Shown here in pieces: positions 16,062 to 26,093 of a stretch of DNA of 64,000 nt (positions within the stretch are counted from its first letter, which is position 1; each line of letters begins with the position of its first letter). The position numbers and the translations under genes are program-made. Source of the stretch: Flavobacterium succinicans LMG 10402 (GTDB lineage: Bacteria > Bacteroidota > Bacteroidia > Flavobacteriales > Flavobacteriaceae); the NCBI RefSeq assembly GCF_000611675.1, contig NZ_JATV01000011.1:1-64000 (forward strand), given 5' to 3'. The notes beneath the pieces were generated by a model. The model saw only the letters and a program-made list of their open reading frames with translations. It was not told the origin of the DNA and made no database searches.

Positions 16062-16811
16062 TTATTTTCCTTTGTTAACCTCGTTGATGTATTTTTCTAA
16101 AGCCATAGTCATTGAAGGTGTTCCTGGAGTGGGAGCCATAATGTCTACTCGTAATCCACGATCTAAAGCTTCTTTTTGAGTAGTACTTCCAAAAACTGCA
16201 ATTCGAGTATTGTTTTGCTCAAAATCTGGGAAGTTTTTGTATAATGATTTGATACCTGTTGGGCTGAAAAACGCTAAAACGTCATAATACACATCGGCCA
16301 AATCTGACAAATCACTCATTACTGTTCTGTAAAAAGTAGCGGGTGTCCAATCTACTTTTAAAGCATTTAAGGTAACCGGTATGTCGGCATTTAATTGATC
16401 CGATGCAGGTAGTAAAAATTTCTCGTCCTTGTATTTTTTAATCAGTGGCGAAAGATCAGCAAAATCTTTTGGGCCAACGTAGATTTTGCGTTTTCTGTAC
16501 ACTACATATTTTTGAAGGTAAAAAGCAATAGCTTCTGATTGACAAAAATATTTTAAATCTTCGGGGACTTTGTAGCGCATTTCTTCAGCCACTCTAAAAA
16601 AGTGGTCTACTGCATTACGGCTGGTTAAGATGATCGCATTGTAATTGTGAAGATCGATTTTTTGTAATCGAATTTCTTTTGCGTTGACTCCTTCTACATG
16701 AATAAAAGGTCTGAAATCAATTTTTACTTTATGCTTTTGTTGTAACTCAAAGTACGGAGAGTTTTCTACTTTGGGTTCTGGTTGTGAGACCAAAATTGTT
16801 TTCACTTTCAT
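16062..16811 (-). CDS. hemD: Uroporphyrinogen-III synthase
   Basis: 249 residues, HemD fold with low family conservation. It cyclises hydroxymethylbilane to uroporphyrinogen III in haem synthesis. Supporting segments are ILVSQPEPK at the start, NYNAIILTSRNAVDHF (about 54-69), FFSPTGIKSL (about 188-197) and FGSTTQKEAL. It is 12 nt after the DUF4271 gene on the same strand, an arrangement I recall from Flavobacteria. Confidence 0.88.
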   Translation of the reverse strand: MKVKTILVSQPEPKVENSPYFELQQKHKVKIDFRPFIHVEGVNAKEIRLQKIDLHNYNAIILTSRNAVDHFFRVAEEMRYKVPEDLKYFCQSEAIAFYLQKYVVYRKRKIYVGPKDFADLSPLIKKYKDEKFLLPASDQLNADIPVTLNALKVDWTPATFYRTVMSDLSDLADVYYDVLAFFSPTGIKSLYKNFPDFEQNNTRIAVFGSTTQKEALDRGLRVDIMAPTPGTPSMTMALEKYINEVNKGK

Positions 16812-16823
16812 AGTTAATATTGT

Positions 16824-17504
16824 CTAAGTATTCCCTTTTGCAAACCAATAATACATAAAATAATAGGGTGCTATTTCAAGTGCGCAAAGATATAAAATAA
16901 AATAAAACAATTTGCTCATAATTGCATTTTGATAGCTTTTTATTGTAAGCAAATAAGTAAAGAGGTTAATTATCAATGCGATAATAAAAATTGGTATAAA
17001 TAGGTCTTTTGAAAAGGCATCATAATAGTAAAGAATCAAGTCAAGAGGCAGTATAAAAAGCCCCATATAAGTACGATAGGTTACTTTTCTCAGGTTGTAT
17101 TGCTCCATAAAATCTTCTATTTTGAAAGCAGTTGCAATAATTTTTTCAATTAAAAATTTGGCTAAAACAAAATAGGTGATAAAGGTGAAGAGTTGGATAA
17201 ATAACATCCAATCGGTTTTTGAAGCACGTCCATAAGAACTCAAAAAGAGTTGCACGAAAAATGAAAAGGCAATAATTTGAACAATAAATAATGCAATAGT
17301 AAAACCACTCATCAAATGAATGCTGTCCCGATACAATTTTACGTATTTGTCAGAATAAATCAATTTGGTAAAATCACTAAAGCGATTTTCAAATGCCGAT
17401 TTGGTAAAGGCAATTAAAAGTAAGGACAATACAAACAGTGCGGTTGCCCAGTCTTTGTTTTCAATTATTCTCAGTTGAAGTACAGGATCCATCATAGCTC
17501 GCAA
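16824..17504 (-). CDS. DUF4271 membrane protein
   Basis: 226 residues with about seven hydrophobic segments, consistent with DUF4271. The conserved-looking part is LIYSDKYVKLYRDS (about 48-61), between the first helices. Function unknown. It precedes hemD on the same strand with a 12-nt gap, so both are likely one transcript, divergent from the GT2 gene. Confidence 0.8.
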   Translation of the reverse strand: MRAMMDPVLQLRIIENKDWATALFVLSLLLIAFTKSAFENRFSDFTKLIYSDKYVKLYRDSIHLMSGFTIALFIVQIIAFSFFVQLFLSSYGRASKTDWMLFIQLFTFITYFVLAKFLIEKIIATAFKIEDFMEQYNLRKVTYRTYMGLFILPLDLILYYYDAFSKDLFIPIFIIALIINLFTYLLTIKSYQNAIMSKLFYFILYLCALEIAPYYFMYYWFAKGNT

Positions 17505-17571
17505 AATTACTAATTTTTTGTTTCAATCTTTTTATTCTCGATTTAATATGAATCAAATGCTTTAAAAAGTT

Positions 17572-17579
17572 TACTTTTG
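17572..17579 (+). promoter_or_regulatory. Candidate -7 box (TACTTTTG)
   Basis: Fits TAnnTTTG, 20 nt before the start at 17599, and heads the GT2-pyrC-DUF4296 unit. No clear -33 TTG. Confidence 0.45.
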
Positions 17580-17598
17580 CCCTGAAATTGCTACAAAT

Positions 17599-18324
17599 AT
17601 GAATGATAGTATAGTTATAATTCCTACCTATAACGAGATTGAGAATATCGAAAAAATCATAAGAGCTACGCTTTCTTTACATAAAAATTTTCATGTTCTA
17701 ATTATTGATGATAATTCTCCTGATCATACTGCTGATAAGGTGGTACTGCTTCAGGAAGAATATCCTGAACGATTGTTTTTGGAAAAAAGACTTCAAAAAT
17801 CAGGTTTGGGAACAGCTTATGTTCACGGTTTTAAATGGGCTCTAGCGCGTAAATATGAGTTTATTTTTGAAATGGATGCCGATTTTTCACATAACCCTAA
17901 CGACTTAGAAAAATTATACGATGCTTGTCATTTTGGAGGAGCAGATTTAGCCATCGGTTCACGATATGTAACAGGAGTAAATGTGGTGAACTGGCCTTTG
18001 AGTCGCGTGTTGATGTCTTACTTTGCCTCTGTTTATGTAAGGTTGATTACGGGAATGAAGATTCATGATGCTACCGCAGGATTTGTGTGTTACAAAAGCG
18101 AGGTGCTCAAGCGTATAAATTTGGATAAGATTAAATTTGTGGGCTATGCTTTTCAAATCGAAATGAAATATAGAACTTATTGTAATAAATTAGAAATTAC
18201 CGAAGTGCCTATCATTTTTACCGATCGAACCAAAGGGGTTTCGAAAATGAGTAACTCCATCATTGTAGAAGCGGTTTTCGGAGTGATTTCTTTGCGTATG
18301 CGTCAATTAATTGGAAGACTTTAA
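17599..18324 (+). CDS. Polyprenol monophosphomannose synthase-like GT2 glycosyltransferase
   Basis: 241 residues, soluble GT-A fold. VIIPTYNEIENI near the N-terminus, IIDDNSPDHTADKV (about 36-49) and EMDADFSHNP (about 94-103, the DXD-type metal site) match dolichol/polyprenol-phosphate mannosyltransferases. It would transfer a sugar from a nucleotide donor to a polyprenyl phosphate at the inner-membrane face. There is no C-terminal membrane domain. It is followed 8 nt later by pyrC in one unit. The exact sugar is unknown. Confidence 0.88.
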   Translation: MNDSIVIIPTYNEIENIEKIIRATLSLHKNFHVLIIDDNSPDHTADKVVLLQEEYPERLFLEKRLQKSGLGTAYVHGFKWALARKYEFIFEMDADFSHNPNDLEKLYDACHFGGADLAIGSRYVTGVNVVNWPLSRVLMSYFASVYVRLITGMKIHDATAGFVCYKSEVLKRINLDKIKFVGYAFQIEMKYRTYCNKLEITEVPIIFTDRTKGVSKMSNSIIVEAVFGVISLRMRQLIGRL

Positions 18325-18332
18325 AAAATTAT

Positions 18333-19676
18333 ATGATGAATAGAATTGTAATCAAGAATGCTAAAATTGTAAACGAAGGTTTGATTTTTGACGGTCAAGT
18401 GTTGATTGAAAACGATCTGATTGTTGAGGTTGGAGAAGTTGTCAATGCTAGTAATGCTGAATGTACGGTTATTGATGCCAAAGGAAATTTTTTACTTCCC
18501 GGTGCTATTGATGATCAGGTACATTTTAGAGAACCAGGTCTTACGCATAAAGGCGATATTGAATCTGAGTCTAGAGCAGCGGTTGCGGGAGGAATAACCT
18601 CTTTTATAGAACAGCCCAATACGGTTCCTAATGCTGTGACACAAGAATTGTTGGCCCAAAAATATGAAATTGCATCGAAGTCTTCTTTTGCAAATTATTC
18701 CTTTATGATGGGGGCAACCAATGATAATTTAGAAGAAGTTTTAAAAACAAATCCAAGGAATGTTGCGGGTATAAAAATCTTTTTAGGCTCCTCCACAGGA
18801 AATATGTTGGTTGATAACGAGGCGGTTCTTGAAAAAATATTTTCGAGTACTCCTTTATTGATTGCGGTACATTGCGAAGATGAAGCTACCATTAAAAATA
18901 ATTTAGCCAACTATAAAGCACAATACGGTGATGATATTCCTGTAACGGCGCATCATTTGATTCGAAGTGAAGAAGCTTGTTATTTGTCGTCCTCAAAAGC
19001 GATTGCTTTGGCCAAAAAAACAGGAGCTAGATTGCACGTTTTTCATTTGTCCACTGCCAAAGAAATGGAGTTGTTTACCAATGAAATTCCATTAAAAGAT
19101 AAAAAGATTACCGCCGAAGTTTGTATTCATCATTTATGGTTTACGGATGAAGATTATACAACCAAAGGAAATTTTATCAAATGGAATCCTGCAGTAAAAA
19201 CAGCCCATGATCGCGAAGCGCTTTGGGAAGCCTTGAATGATGATAGAATTGATGTAATTGCTACAGATCACGCACCGCATACTTTAGAAGAAAAAAGTAA
19301 AAGATATTCCGAAGCTCCCTCTGGAGGTCCTTTGGTACAACATGCTTTGGTGGCTCTATTTGAGGCGCATCATCAAGGGAAAATTAGCGTTGAAAAAATC
19401 GTACAGAAAATATGTCACAACCCAGCTTTGCTTTTTCAAATTGAAAAAAGAGGATTTATTAAGCCCGGTTATTTCGCTGATTTAGTCATTGTCGACACTC
19501 ATTCACCGTGGATAGTTACTAAAGAAAATGTTTTGGCCAAATGTGGTTGGTCTCCGTTTGAGGATTTTACTTTTACTTCCAAAATCACGCATACCTTTGT
19601 AAACGGACAATTAGTGTATGCCGATGAACAAGTGAGTGAAGTGAAAGCTGGAAAACGTTTATTGTTTGAAAGATAA
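18333..19676 (+). CDS. pyrC: Dihydroorotase
   Basis: 447 residues, amidohydrolase fold, type I size. It converts carbamoyl-aspartate to dihydroorotate in pyrimidine synthesis. DDQVHFREPGLTHKG (about 60-74) has the first metal ligands with His in place of the first His-x-His residue. Later HCED, HHLIRS, HVFHLSTAKE and ATDHAPHT (about 310-317) supply further ligands and the catalytic Asp. The Gln in DDQVH instead of His is noted as a variation. Close spacing on both sides places it in the GT2-pyrC-DUF4296 unit. Confidence 0.9.
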   Translation: MMNRIVIKNAKIVNEGLIFDGQVLIENDLIVEVGEVVNASNAECTVIDAKGNFLLPGAIDDQVHFREPGLTHKGDIESESRAAVAGGITSFIEQPNTVPNAVTQELLAQKYEIASKSSFANYSFMMGATNDNLEEVLKTNPRNVAGIKIFLGSSTGNMLVDNEAVLEKIFSSTPLLIAVHCEDEATIKNNLANYKAQYGDDIPVTAHHLIRSEEACYLSSSKAIALAKKTGARLHVFHLSTAKEMELFTNEIPLKDKKITAEVCIHHLWFTDEDYTTKGNFIKWNPAVKTAHDREALWEALNDDRIDVIATDHAPHTLEEKSKRYSEAPSGGPLVQHALVALFEAHHQGKISVEKIVQKICHNPALLFQIEKRGFIKPGYFADLVIVDTHSPWIVTKENVLAKCGWSPFEDFTFTSKITHTFVNGQLVYADEQVSEVKAGKRLLFER

Positions 19677-19677
19677 A

Positions 19678-20109
19678 ATGATGAAAAAAGCCTTGTTTGT
19701 TTTAGCCGCTCTTATGGTTTTGGTAAGCTGTAAAGAGGATTCGACCGTTAAAGCTCCCAAAAAGCCCATTGACAGAGCGGTCATGATTGCTATTTATTAT
19801 GATTTGGCTCTTTTAGAGGCGTCAAAATATCAAATGTTGTCTAAAACCGAATACCAAAAAACAACACCCAAAGCCTTTATTTTTAAAAAATACAAAATTG
19901 ATAGTGTGCAGTTCGCACAAAACAATCAATTTTATGCCGCTTCCATCGAGGATTACAAGGCGATGTTTCAAGAAGTAGAAAAACGTTTGCAAACCCGAAG
20001 CAACCAAATGGATACTTTGATCAAACGAAAACAAGAGGCACTTAAGAAAAAAGCAAAGTATAAAAGAAACGATAAAACGGAGAGTAAAGCTGAAGCATTA
20101 GCACAGTAA
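19678..20109 (+). CDS. DUF4296 lipoprotein
   Basis: About 143 residues. Lipoprotein signal MMKKALFVLAALMVLVSC with Cys at residue 18. The following region (ATG start, then LALLEASKYQM and FKKYKIDSVQFAQNN) fits DUF4296, a Bacteroidetes family found after pyrC. The C-terminus is Lys-rich. Starts at 19678 or 19681 place it 1-4 nt after the pyrC stop. Function unknown; probably anchored to the outer or inner membrane. Confidence 0.82.
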   Translation: MMKKALFVLAALMVLVSCKEDSTVKAPKKPIDRAVMIAIYYDLALLEASKYQMLSKTEYQKTTPKAFIFKKYKIDSVQFAQNNQFYAASIEDYKAMFQEVEKRLQTRSNQMDTLIKRKQEALKKKAKYKRNDKTESKAEALAQ

Positions 20110-20213
20110 GTGTAAAAAAATACTTGAATCTAATTTGGTTTTTTTTCAAAAGAAATACGGCCATGGTGTAGTTGTGGGTACAGCTTCACTAAAGTTGAAA
20201 AACAAAGAAAGGA

Positions 20214-21050
20214 ATGGACACAATTACGCTTCCCGATGATTTAAGTTTAGAGGATTTACAACCCGTTGGTGTTTTTGACTACTGTAGTTCAAAAGTAATT
20301 TCTAGGCAACAAATTATTCTAAATCAAAACACATTTAGTTTTTTAATAGAGGGAACCAAAGAAGTTGTTTTTGATAATTCTTCGTTATCAATTGACAATT
20401 CAAAATTTCTGATAATGAAATCGGGACATTGTTTAATGACTGAAAAGCTTTCAGAAAGTAGTAATTACAGAAGTGTTCTTATGTTTTTTACAACGGAAGC
20501 CTTATCAAAATTTGTACTTAAATATGAATTAGATAAAAATGAACCTACTAAATACAAATCTGTTTTTTCATTTGAAAACGATCGATTTGTTCAAGGTTAT
20601 GTGAGTAGTTTACTAGTTATTTCTAAACTTCCAAAGAACATACAATTGAAATTACTTAAAGTAAAGTTTGAAGAGATAATGCTTTATTTGATTGGGATTT
20701 ATGGTACAGAATTTTTGTATTCATTGTTAGAAAAAAGTAGTGACATAACCCAAAAGTTCATTAAAACTATTGAAGCGAATTGTTTTAAAAAGATGACGAT
20801 AAAAGAATTAGCCTTTTTATGTAGCATGAGTGTGTCTACTTTTAAACGAGAATTTGAAAAACAGTATGCAGAATCGCCTATAAAATGGTTTTTGAACAAA
20901 AGGTTGGAGTATGCACAATATTTACTCAAAGAAGAACAAAAAAAATCGTCAGAAATATATTTAGAAGTAGGATATGAGAGTTTATCAAGTTTTATTCAGG
21001 CTTATAAATTGAAATTCGGAATTACGCCTAAACAACAGTATAAAAATTGA
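20214..21050 (+). CDS. AraC-family transcriptional regulator
   Basis: 278 residues. The C-terminal 100 residues are two helix-turn-helix units: MTIKELAFLCSMSVSTFKRE and SSEIYLEVGYESLSSFIQAY, with the AraC tail FGITPKQQYKN. The N-terminal 170 residues resemble a cupin-like sensing domain of unknown ligand. It is 88 nt upstream of the PEBP-family gene on the same strand, so regulation of that gene is possible but not shown. Confidence 0.9.
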   Translation: MDTITLPDDLSLEDLQPVGVFDYCSSKVISRQQIILNQNTFSFLIEGTKEVVFDNSSLSIDNSKFLIMKSGHCLMTEKLSESSNYRSVLMFFTTEALSKFVLKYELDKNEPTKYKSVFSFENDRFVQGYVSSLLVISKLPKNIQLKLLKVKFEEIMLYLIGIYGTEFLYSLLEKSSDITQKFIKTIEANCFKKMTIKELAFLCSMSVSTFKREFEKQYAESPIKWFLNKRLEYAQYLLKEEQKKSSEIYLEVGYESLSSFIQAYKLKFGITPKQQYKN

Positions 21051-21138
21051 ACTTTTGTCAACAGTTTTCGAACGTTAATCTTTAATTTAATCGGTAGTGT
21101 TACTCTTAACTTCGCATTATATTATAAGATTTACAAAA

Positions 21139-21693
21139 ATGAAAAAAACAAATTTAATTTTAGTACTGTTCTTGCTTTTAGGAACCTCTGTTTTTGGACA
21201 AAAAACATTTTCTCTATCCAGTAAAAATTTGGGAGGATCTACCACTAAAACACAAGAATTTAATGGATTTGGCTGTTCGGGAGACAACGAATCACCACAG
21301 TTGTTTTGGGAAAATGCACCTGAAGGAACAAAGAGTTTTGCTGTTACAATGTATGATCCTGATGCTCCAACTGGAAGTGGTTTTTGGCATTGGGTTGTAT
21401 TTGATATTCCTGAAAACATAAACGAATTGGTGACTAACGCAGGTAATGTTAAGCTTAATTTGGCTCCAAAAGGGGCTATACAAAGCAAAACGGACTACGG
21501 AATTAATGGCTTTGGTGGTCCTTGCCCACCTATCGGACACGGTTTTCATCAGTACATTATAACAGTTTATGCCTTAAAAACGGACAAATTAGGGCTTGAT
21601 GCAAATATTAATCCTGCTGTTGTTGGCTTTTATCTTTGGAACAACACTCTTGCAAAAGCGAGTATTGTAGCATATTACAAGCGAGACAATTAG
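21139..21693 (+). CDS. Exported YbhB/YbcL-type PEBP-family protein
   Basis: 184 residues from ATG 21139. The signal peptide is MKKTNLILVLFLLLGTSVFGQ. The phosphatidylethanolamine-binding-protein fold is marked by GDNESPQLFWENAPEGTKS, then DPDAPTGSGFWHWVVFDIP (ligand pocket) and GGPCPPIGHGFHQYI. It probably lies in the periplasm. The bacterial role is poorly known. It follows the AraC gene on the same strand. Confidence 0.88.
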   Translation: MKKTNLILVLFLLLGTSVFGQKTFSLSSKNLGGSTTKTQEFNGFGCSGDNESPQLFWENAPEGTKSFAVTMYDPDAPTGSGFWHWVVFDIPENINELVTNAGNVKLNLAPKGAIQSKTDYGINGFGGPCPPIGHGFHQYIITVYALKTDKLGLDANINPAVVGFYLWNNTLAKASIVAYYKRDN

Positions 21694-21851
21694 TACTGGA
21701 AAAGTAGTGTACACAAAAGGGTTGTAAGAGAAGCAGATTTTGTTATCGTTTGCTTTGTACTTTGGGAGTTCTTTTCTAGCTTCTTATCTCTATAAAATGC
21801 TCTTTGAGTTATAACTAATTGTATTGAATTTTTTGAATGGGATTGTTGTAC

Positions 21852-22844
21852 TTAAAACGACGATCCAATTTTGTGAATGTATTCTTTAATACATGTAAAA
21901 TTTGGGTGCATTTCGTTTGTTATTTTTTCGTTACTGTACAACGTTTTGGTATGAGAAGCAATAGCGGTCACTTTGGTAAAAGTTCTTTTTTTAAGGTGTA
22001 AAAAGGCTACTAAAGCATCCATTTTCCATGCTATAGAAGTTAAAAAAGGACTGGCGTATAACGTCGGTCTTTTTGTTTTTAGAGCATCGGCAATTTCAAA
22101 CAAGATCGTTTTGAAGCTAAGGTTTTCTGCAATTAAGGTGAAGCGTTCTCCACAACAGTCGCTTTTCATTAAGCGGTACATCAGGCTTACTACATCAGGC
22201 ACTGCAACAAAACCCGTGGACCCCAAAGTATGGAAGAACATTCTTTTTTGTACAGCTGTAAATAAAGTGCCGCTACCTTGGTCAGCAAAACCTGGGCCTA
22301 AAATTACACCTGGATTTACAATAATCACTTTCAGTCCTTCTTGTTGAGCGCGCCAAACTTCCATTTCGGCACCGTATTTTGAAATAGCATAATCGCTATG
22401 CGGTTTTTCTGGATTCCATTCGGTGGTTTCGGTGATTTCTGTTTCGTGAGGGGCTAAGTCGCCCAATGCGGCAATCGAACTCACAAAACATAATTTTTCA
22501 GTTTTTTTTGCCAAACAAAAATTGACAATATTGGCGGTTCCTTCGATATTCGTTTTTCGGATGGCATCTTCGTCTTTGGGGTCAAACGAAATAAAAGCAG
22601 CACAATGATAGACTTGTTTTATGTTTTGGAATGCCATCTCAAGAGAAGGAATGTCCAAAATATCTCCTTTAATCCACTGAATCAAATCATATAAATGCTC
22701 TTTTTGGTAATAGCTAAAGAGCGCTTTTGTTTTAAAACAATTTGTTTCTGTTCGATAGATTGCCCGAACTTGTTCTCCATTTTCTATCAAATGAAGCAAT
22801 AAATGTGCGCCAACTAAGCCGGTTCCTCCTGTTACTAATATCAT
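21852..22844 (-). CDS. NAD-dependent epimerase/dehydratase
   Basis: 330 residues from the start at 22844 (MILVTGGTGLVGAHLL); an upstream start adds 9 residues not typical of the fold. Extended short-chain dehydrogenase: GGTGLVG at 6-12 binds NAD(P), and YAISKYGAE has the Tyr-x3-Lys pair. It could be a sugar epimerase or a dihydroflavonol-reductase-like enzyme; substrate unknown. Divergent from tyrS. Confidence 0.85.
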   Translation of the reverse strand: MILVTGGTGLVGAHLLLHLIENGEQVRAIYRTETNCFKTKALFSYYQKEHLYDLIQWIKGDILDIPSLEMAFQNIKQVYHCAAFISFDPKDEDAIRKTNIEGTANIVNFCLAKKTEKLCFVSSIAALGDLAPHETEITETTEWNPEKPHSDYAISKYGAEMEVWRAQQEGLKVIIVNPGVILGPGFADQGSGTLFTAVQKRMFFHTLGSTGFVAVPDVVSLMYRLMKSDCCGERFTLIAENLSFKTILFEIADALKTKRPTLYASPFLTSIAWKMDALVAFLHLKKRTFTKVTAIASHTKTLYSNEKITNEMHPNFTCIKEYIHKIGSSF

Positions 22845-22879
22845 AAGGACAAATATACTATTTTGACTCATAACTCAAA

Positions 22880-22909
22880 TTGTCATTGCCGTTGAAATTC
22901 TTATCTTTG
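22880..22909 (+). promoter_or_regulatory. tyrS promoter
   Basis: TTG at 22880-22882, 19-nt spacer, TATCTTTG at 22902-22909: a good fit to the Bacteroidetes sigma factor consensus, 17 nt before the start codon. Confidence 0.6.
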
Positions 22910-22925
22910 TCAAAATTGAAAAAAA

Positions 22926-24218
22926 ATGAAAAATTTTATTGAAGAAGTGACTTGGAGAGGAATGCTCCACGATGTTATGCCAGGCACCGAAGAACATTTG
23001 TTGGAGCAAATGCGTGTGGCATATGTGGGTATTGACCCAACTGCCGATTCATTGCATATTGGTCATTTGGTAGGCGTGATGTTGTTGAGACATTTTCAGT
23101 TAGCAGGACACAAACCATTGGCTTTGGTTGGTGGAGCTACTGGAATGATTGGAGATCCATCTGGGAAATCAAATGAGAGAAATTTATTAGACGAACCTAC
23201 TTTACGTCACAATCAAGAAGCGATCAAAGCGCAATTAGGACGTTTTTTAGATTTCACGTCGAATAATGATAATGCTGCTGAGCTAGTGAACAACTATGAT
23301 TGGATGAAAGAATTTTCGTTTCTGGATTTCATTCGCGATATCGGAAAGCACATTACGGTGAATTATATGATGGCCAAAGATTCGGTAAAGAAACGTTTGT
23401 CCTCAGAAGCAGCCGAGGGAATGTCTTTCACGGAGTTTACCTATCAGTTGGTGCAAGGCTATGATTTCTTGCATTTATACAAAGCCAAAGGTTGTACCCT
23501 ACAAATGGGAGGAAGTGACCAATGGGGAAATATTACCACAGGAACCGAATTGGTTCGTAGAAAAGAAGGAGGGAAAGCCTATGCTTTAACTTGTCCTTTG
23601 ATTACTAAAGCTGATGGGACTAAGTTTGGAAAATCCGAAGGAGGAAATATCTGGTTGGATGCCGCTAGAACGTCACCTTATAAATTCTACCAATATTGGT
23701 TGAATACTTCTGATGTCGACGCGGAAAAATACATCAAGATTTTTACGTTCTTGACCAAAGAAGCCATCGAGGAGTTAACGTTGCAACATAGAGAAGCACC
23801 ACATTTGCGTTTGTTACAAAAGAAATTAGCCGAGGAAATCACGATTATGGTACATTCTAAGGAAGATTTAGAAAATGCAATTAAAGCTTCTGGAATTTTG
23901 TTTGGAAATGCTACGGCTGATGACTTAAAACAATTAGATGAAGCCACATTCTTAGAAGTTTTTGATGGTGTTCCTCAGGCAGAAATTGCAAAAAATGAAG
24001 TGGAAGCTGGCTTGGATATCATTATAGTTTTAAATGAAAAAACAGGTTTCTTTAAATCGAATGGTGAAGCGAGAAGAGCTTTGACGGCCAATTCTATTTC
24101 GGTAAATAGAGAAAAAGTAAAAGAAGATTTTGTGTTGACAGCCAACGACTTAATCAACGATAGATTTGTCTTGTTGCAAAGTGGTAAGAAAAATTATTTT
24201 GTGATTAGAGTGGTGTAA
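22926..24218 (+). CDS. tyrS: Tyrosyl-tRNA synthetase
   Basis: 430 residues, class I. Charges tRNA-Tyr. [14 protein letters not shown] (about 36-49) holds the HIGH motif. GSDQWGNI is the substrate pocket, TKFGKSEGG (about 235-243) is the KFGKS-type loop, and the C-terminal 65 residues form an S4-like RNA-binding domain ([12 protein letters not shown]). Own promoter and terminator. Confidence 0.97.
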   Translation: MKNFIEEVTWRGMLHDVMPGTEEHLLEQMRVAYVGIDPTADSLHIGHLVGVMLLRHFQLAGHKPLALVGGATGMIGDPSGKSNERNLLDEPTLRHNQEAIKAQLGRFLDFTSNNDNAAELVNNYDWMKEFSFLDFIRDIGKHITVNYMMAKDSVKKRLSSEAAEGMSFTEFTYQLVQGYDFLHLYKAKGCTLQMGGSDQWGNITTGTELVRRKEGGKAYALTCPLITKADGTKFGKSEGGNIWLDAARTSPYKFYQYWLNTSDVDAEKYIKIFTFLTKEAIEELTLQHREAPHLRLLQKKLAEEITIMVHSKEDLENAIKASGILFGNATADDLKQLDEATFLEVFDGVPQAEIAKNEVEAGLDIIIVLNEKTGFFKSNGEARRALTANSISVNREKVKEDFVLTANDLINDRFVLLQSGKKNYFVIRVV

Positions 24219-24237
24219 CACCCGAAATTTATACAGT

Positions 24238-24270
24238 AAAAAGTCTGCAATTTTTATTGCGGACTTTTTT
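24238..24270 (+). terminator. tyrS terminator
   Basis: AAAAAGTCTGCAA and TTGCGGACTTTTTT (one wobble), loop of about 6 nt, T-run, 20 nt after the stop. Confidence 0.85.
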
Positions 24271-24988
24271 ATTTTGACAAATCGATAAGAGTTTTGTTAG
24301 ATGTAAAATAGCCTTTAATAAAAGAAGTATCCTTTTTTATGGTTTTGAAGTCTTCTGAACTTAATTTAAAACTCAATTCTTCTTTAAGGGCTACTATGGA
24401 AAGTTCAATAAAAAAGGGACTTGTTTCACCAAAATAATATTCGTTATCATCGGTTTTAAAATATCTTTTTTTGTTCCAATAGAGAATTTTATGGTAGGAT
24501 TTGCTTGATTTTGGAGGTAACCTAATGATGCTATTCATGAGTCTTTTACTAGATTCTTTTTGAAAAAAATCAGGATCACTGATGATTTTTTTTCGATAGG
24601 AACGGAGGGAGTCTAGAGATATGTTTAGCTCATCTGCTTTCATTTTATCCAAAATTTTAAGTCTCTCAGTATTATCTAATACATTCGAGAGTTTGGAATA
24701 ATCATTTTTTGAATTCGATAGCATTCCGTCGGCTGGAATTAACGTGTCATTTTCAAATATTTTAAATAACATTGCTGTTTGCAAGGATCCACGGTGAGCA
24801 GAATTGAAATGATTTGGAGTGAAGAAAAAGGCAATTTCTTTATCACTAGTGTTTTCTAGAGTATATTCAATGTTGAACTTTCTATGGTTTTTATCACTGT
24901 TATCAGTAGTAATTGTGTTGATTTTTATTTGTAATTGAGCAGCAACCAATAGTGGAAAGCAAAAAAACAACATCACTATTTTTCTCAT
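24269..24988 (-). CDS. Exported protein of unknown function
   Basis: 239 residues. Signal peptide MRKIVMLFFCFPLLVAAQ, then a beta-rich domain beginning IKINTITT with a segment (NTSDKEIAFFFTPNHFN) like immunoglobulin-type domains; that comparison is by appearance only. The middle is charged and the C-terminal part is again beta-like. No family recognised. It lies 10 nt after the LuxE-like gene and could be co-transcribed. Confidence 0.65.
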   Translation of the reverse strand: MRKIVMLFFCFPLLVAAQLQIKINTITTDNSDKNHRKFNIEYTLENTSDKEIAFFFTPNHFNSAHRGSLQTAMLFKIFENDTLIPADGMLSNSKNDYSKLSNVLDNTERLKILDKMKADELNISLDSLRSYRKKIISDPDFFQKESSKRLMNSIIRLPPKSSKSYHKILYWNKKRYFKTDDNEYYFGETSPFFIELSIVALKEELSFKLSSEDFKTIKKDTSFIKGYFTSNKTLIDLSK

Positions 24989-24998
24989 AAAAAAAGAA

Positions 24999-25979
24999 TT
25001 AAACCACCATCAAATTACACCCACGAATATCTGAGTTGTCAAAACGACCTAACACTTCAAAAGTACCGTTAGCGTATTTTTTACCCAAATCTTGAGTAGC
25101 AATAAAAGAGCAGGAATTGCGATTGGCCAAATCAATTACGTTGATTCCTCCAGTCTTTCCGTTGGTTATATAGCTTAAAGCATCTTCGGTATCTCGAATG
25201 AGAATTTGCATCCAAGAAGGGCATTCAAATAGGCCTTCTCCAAGAGAATACGCCTGTGAGAGTAATTCGGTCATCCCGTATTCTGAATGAATGCTAGAAA
25301 CTCCAAAACCAGCGCATAATTGTTGGTGTAATTCTTCGCGTATCATCTCTTTGCGTTTGCCTTTCATACCGCCCGTTTCCATAATGATGGTATTTTGGAG
25401 CTGGAATTTTCTTTTTTCAATCAAGTCCAATAAGGCATAGGTAACACCAATCAAAATCACATTTTGTCCCTGACAATCCAATTCGATTAACTTTTCTATT
25501 AATTCGTCGTGATTGTTGAGGTAAAAGCCACTTTCAGGTTGATTGGATAACTGAATCAAATCTTCGACCATATAAATCAAAGAGGAGCCTTCGCGTTCTA
25601 AATAAGAAGGTAAAAGCGCCAAAACTACATAATTCTCTATGTTGCCATAAAATTGAGAAAATCCCTTACGATAGCTTTCTTCATATAAAGAGACATCCGT
25701 AACGAGATGTTTACTGGTAATCATTCCTGTAGTGCCACTGCTCGTAAAAATAGCTTGAGGAGCTTCGTTACTGCTCACAACCTCATGGCTTTTAAAAAAC
25801 TGAATGGGTAAAAACGGAATTTGTTGCAGTGTTTTTACTTGTTGCACATTGGTTTTTAATAAGTCACAGAATTCTTGGTACACCAAGTTGTTTTCGTATT
25901 GATAACGAAAGGTTTTTAAAGCGATTTTTTCAAATTGCTTTTGATTGGAAATAGAGAAAATGTCAGAATTTGAGACCAA
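24999..25979 (-). CDS. LuxE / acyl-protein synthetase family protein
   Basis: 326 residues, resembling the acyl-protein synthetase family (PF04443), part of the adenylate-forming enzymes. IFTSSGTTG (about 79-87) is the nucleotide-binding loop. LPSYLEREGSSLIYM and SEYGMTELLSQAY (about 233-245) match family core segments. It probably activates or transfers an acyl group; in Flavobacteria it occurs outside luminescence loci, so the substrate is unknown. Confidence 0.82.
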   Translation of the reverse strand: MVSNSDIFSISNQKQFEKIALKTFRYQYENNLVYQEFCDLLKTNVQQVKTLQQIPFLPIQFFKSHEVVSSNEAPQAIFTSSGTTGMITSKHLVTDVSLYEESYRKGFSQFYGNIENYVVLALLPSYLEREGSSLIYMVEDLIQLSNQPESGFYLNNHDELIEKLIELDCQGQNVILIGVTYALLDLIEKRKFQLQNTIIMETGGMKGKRKEMIREELHQQLCAGFGVSSIHSEYGMTELLSQAYSLGEGLFECPSWMQILIRDTEDALSYITNGKTGGINVIDLANRNSCSFIATQDLGKKYANGTFEVLGRFDNSDIRGCNLMVV

Positions 25980-26051
25980 TAGAAAGTTTTTTTACAAAGG
26001 TATACTTTTTTACCCTTTTTTGGCGTGGTTAAAAAAAGGGGTAAACAAAAA

Positions 26052-26074
26052 AAACTCCAACAAGGTTGGAGTTT
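26052..26074 (-). terminator. Terminator after the T9SS-tagged gene
   Basis: 10-bp arms AAACTCCAAC and GTTGGAGTTT with a 3-nt loop; the A-run on the left gives a T-run on the minus strand. Confidence 0.85.
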
Positions 26075-26093
26075 AGTGGTTGTTTTTTTATAA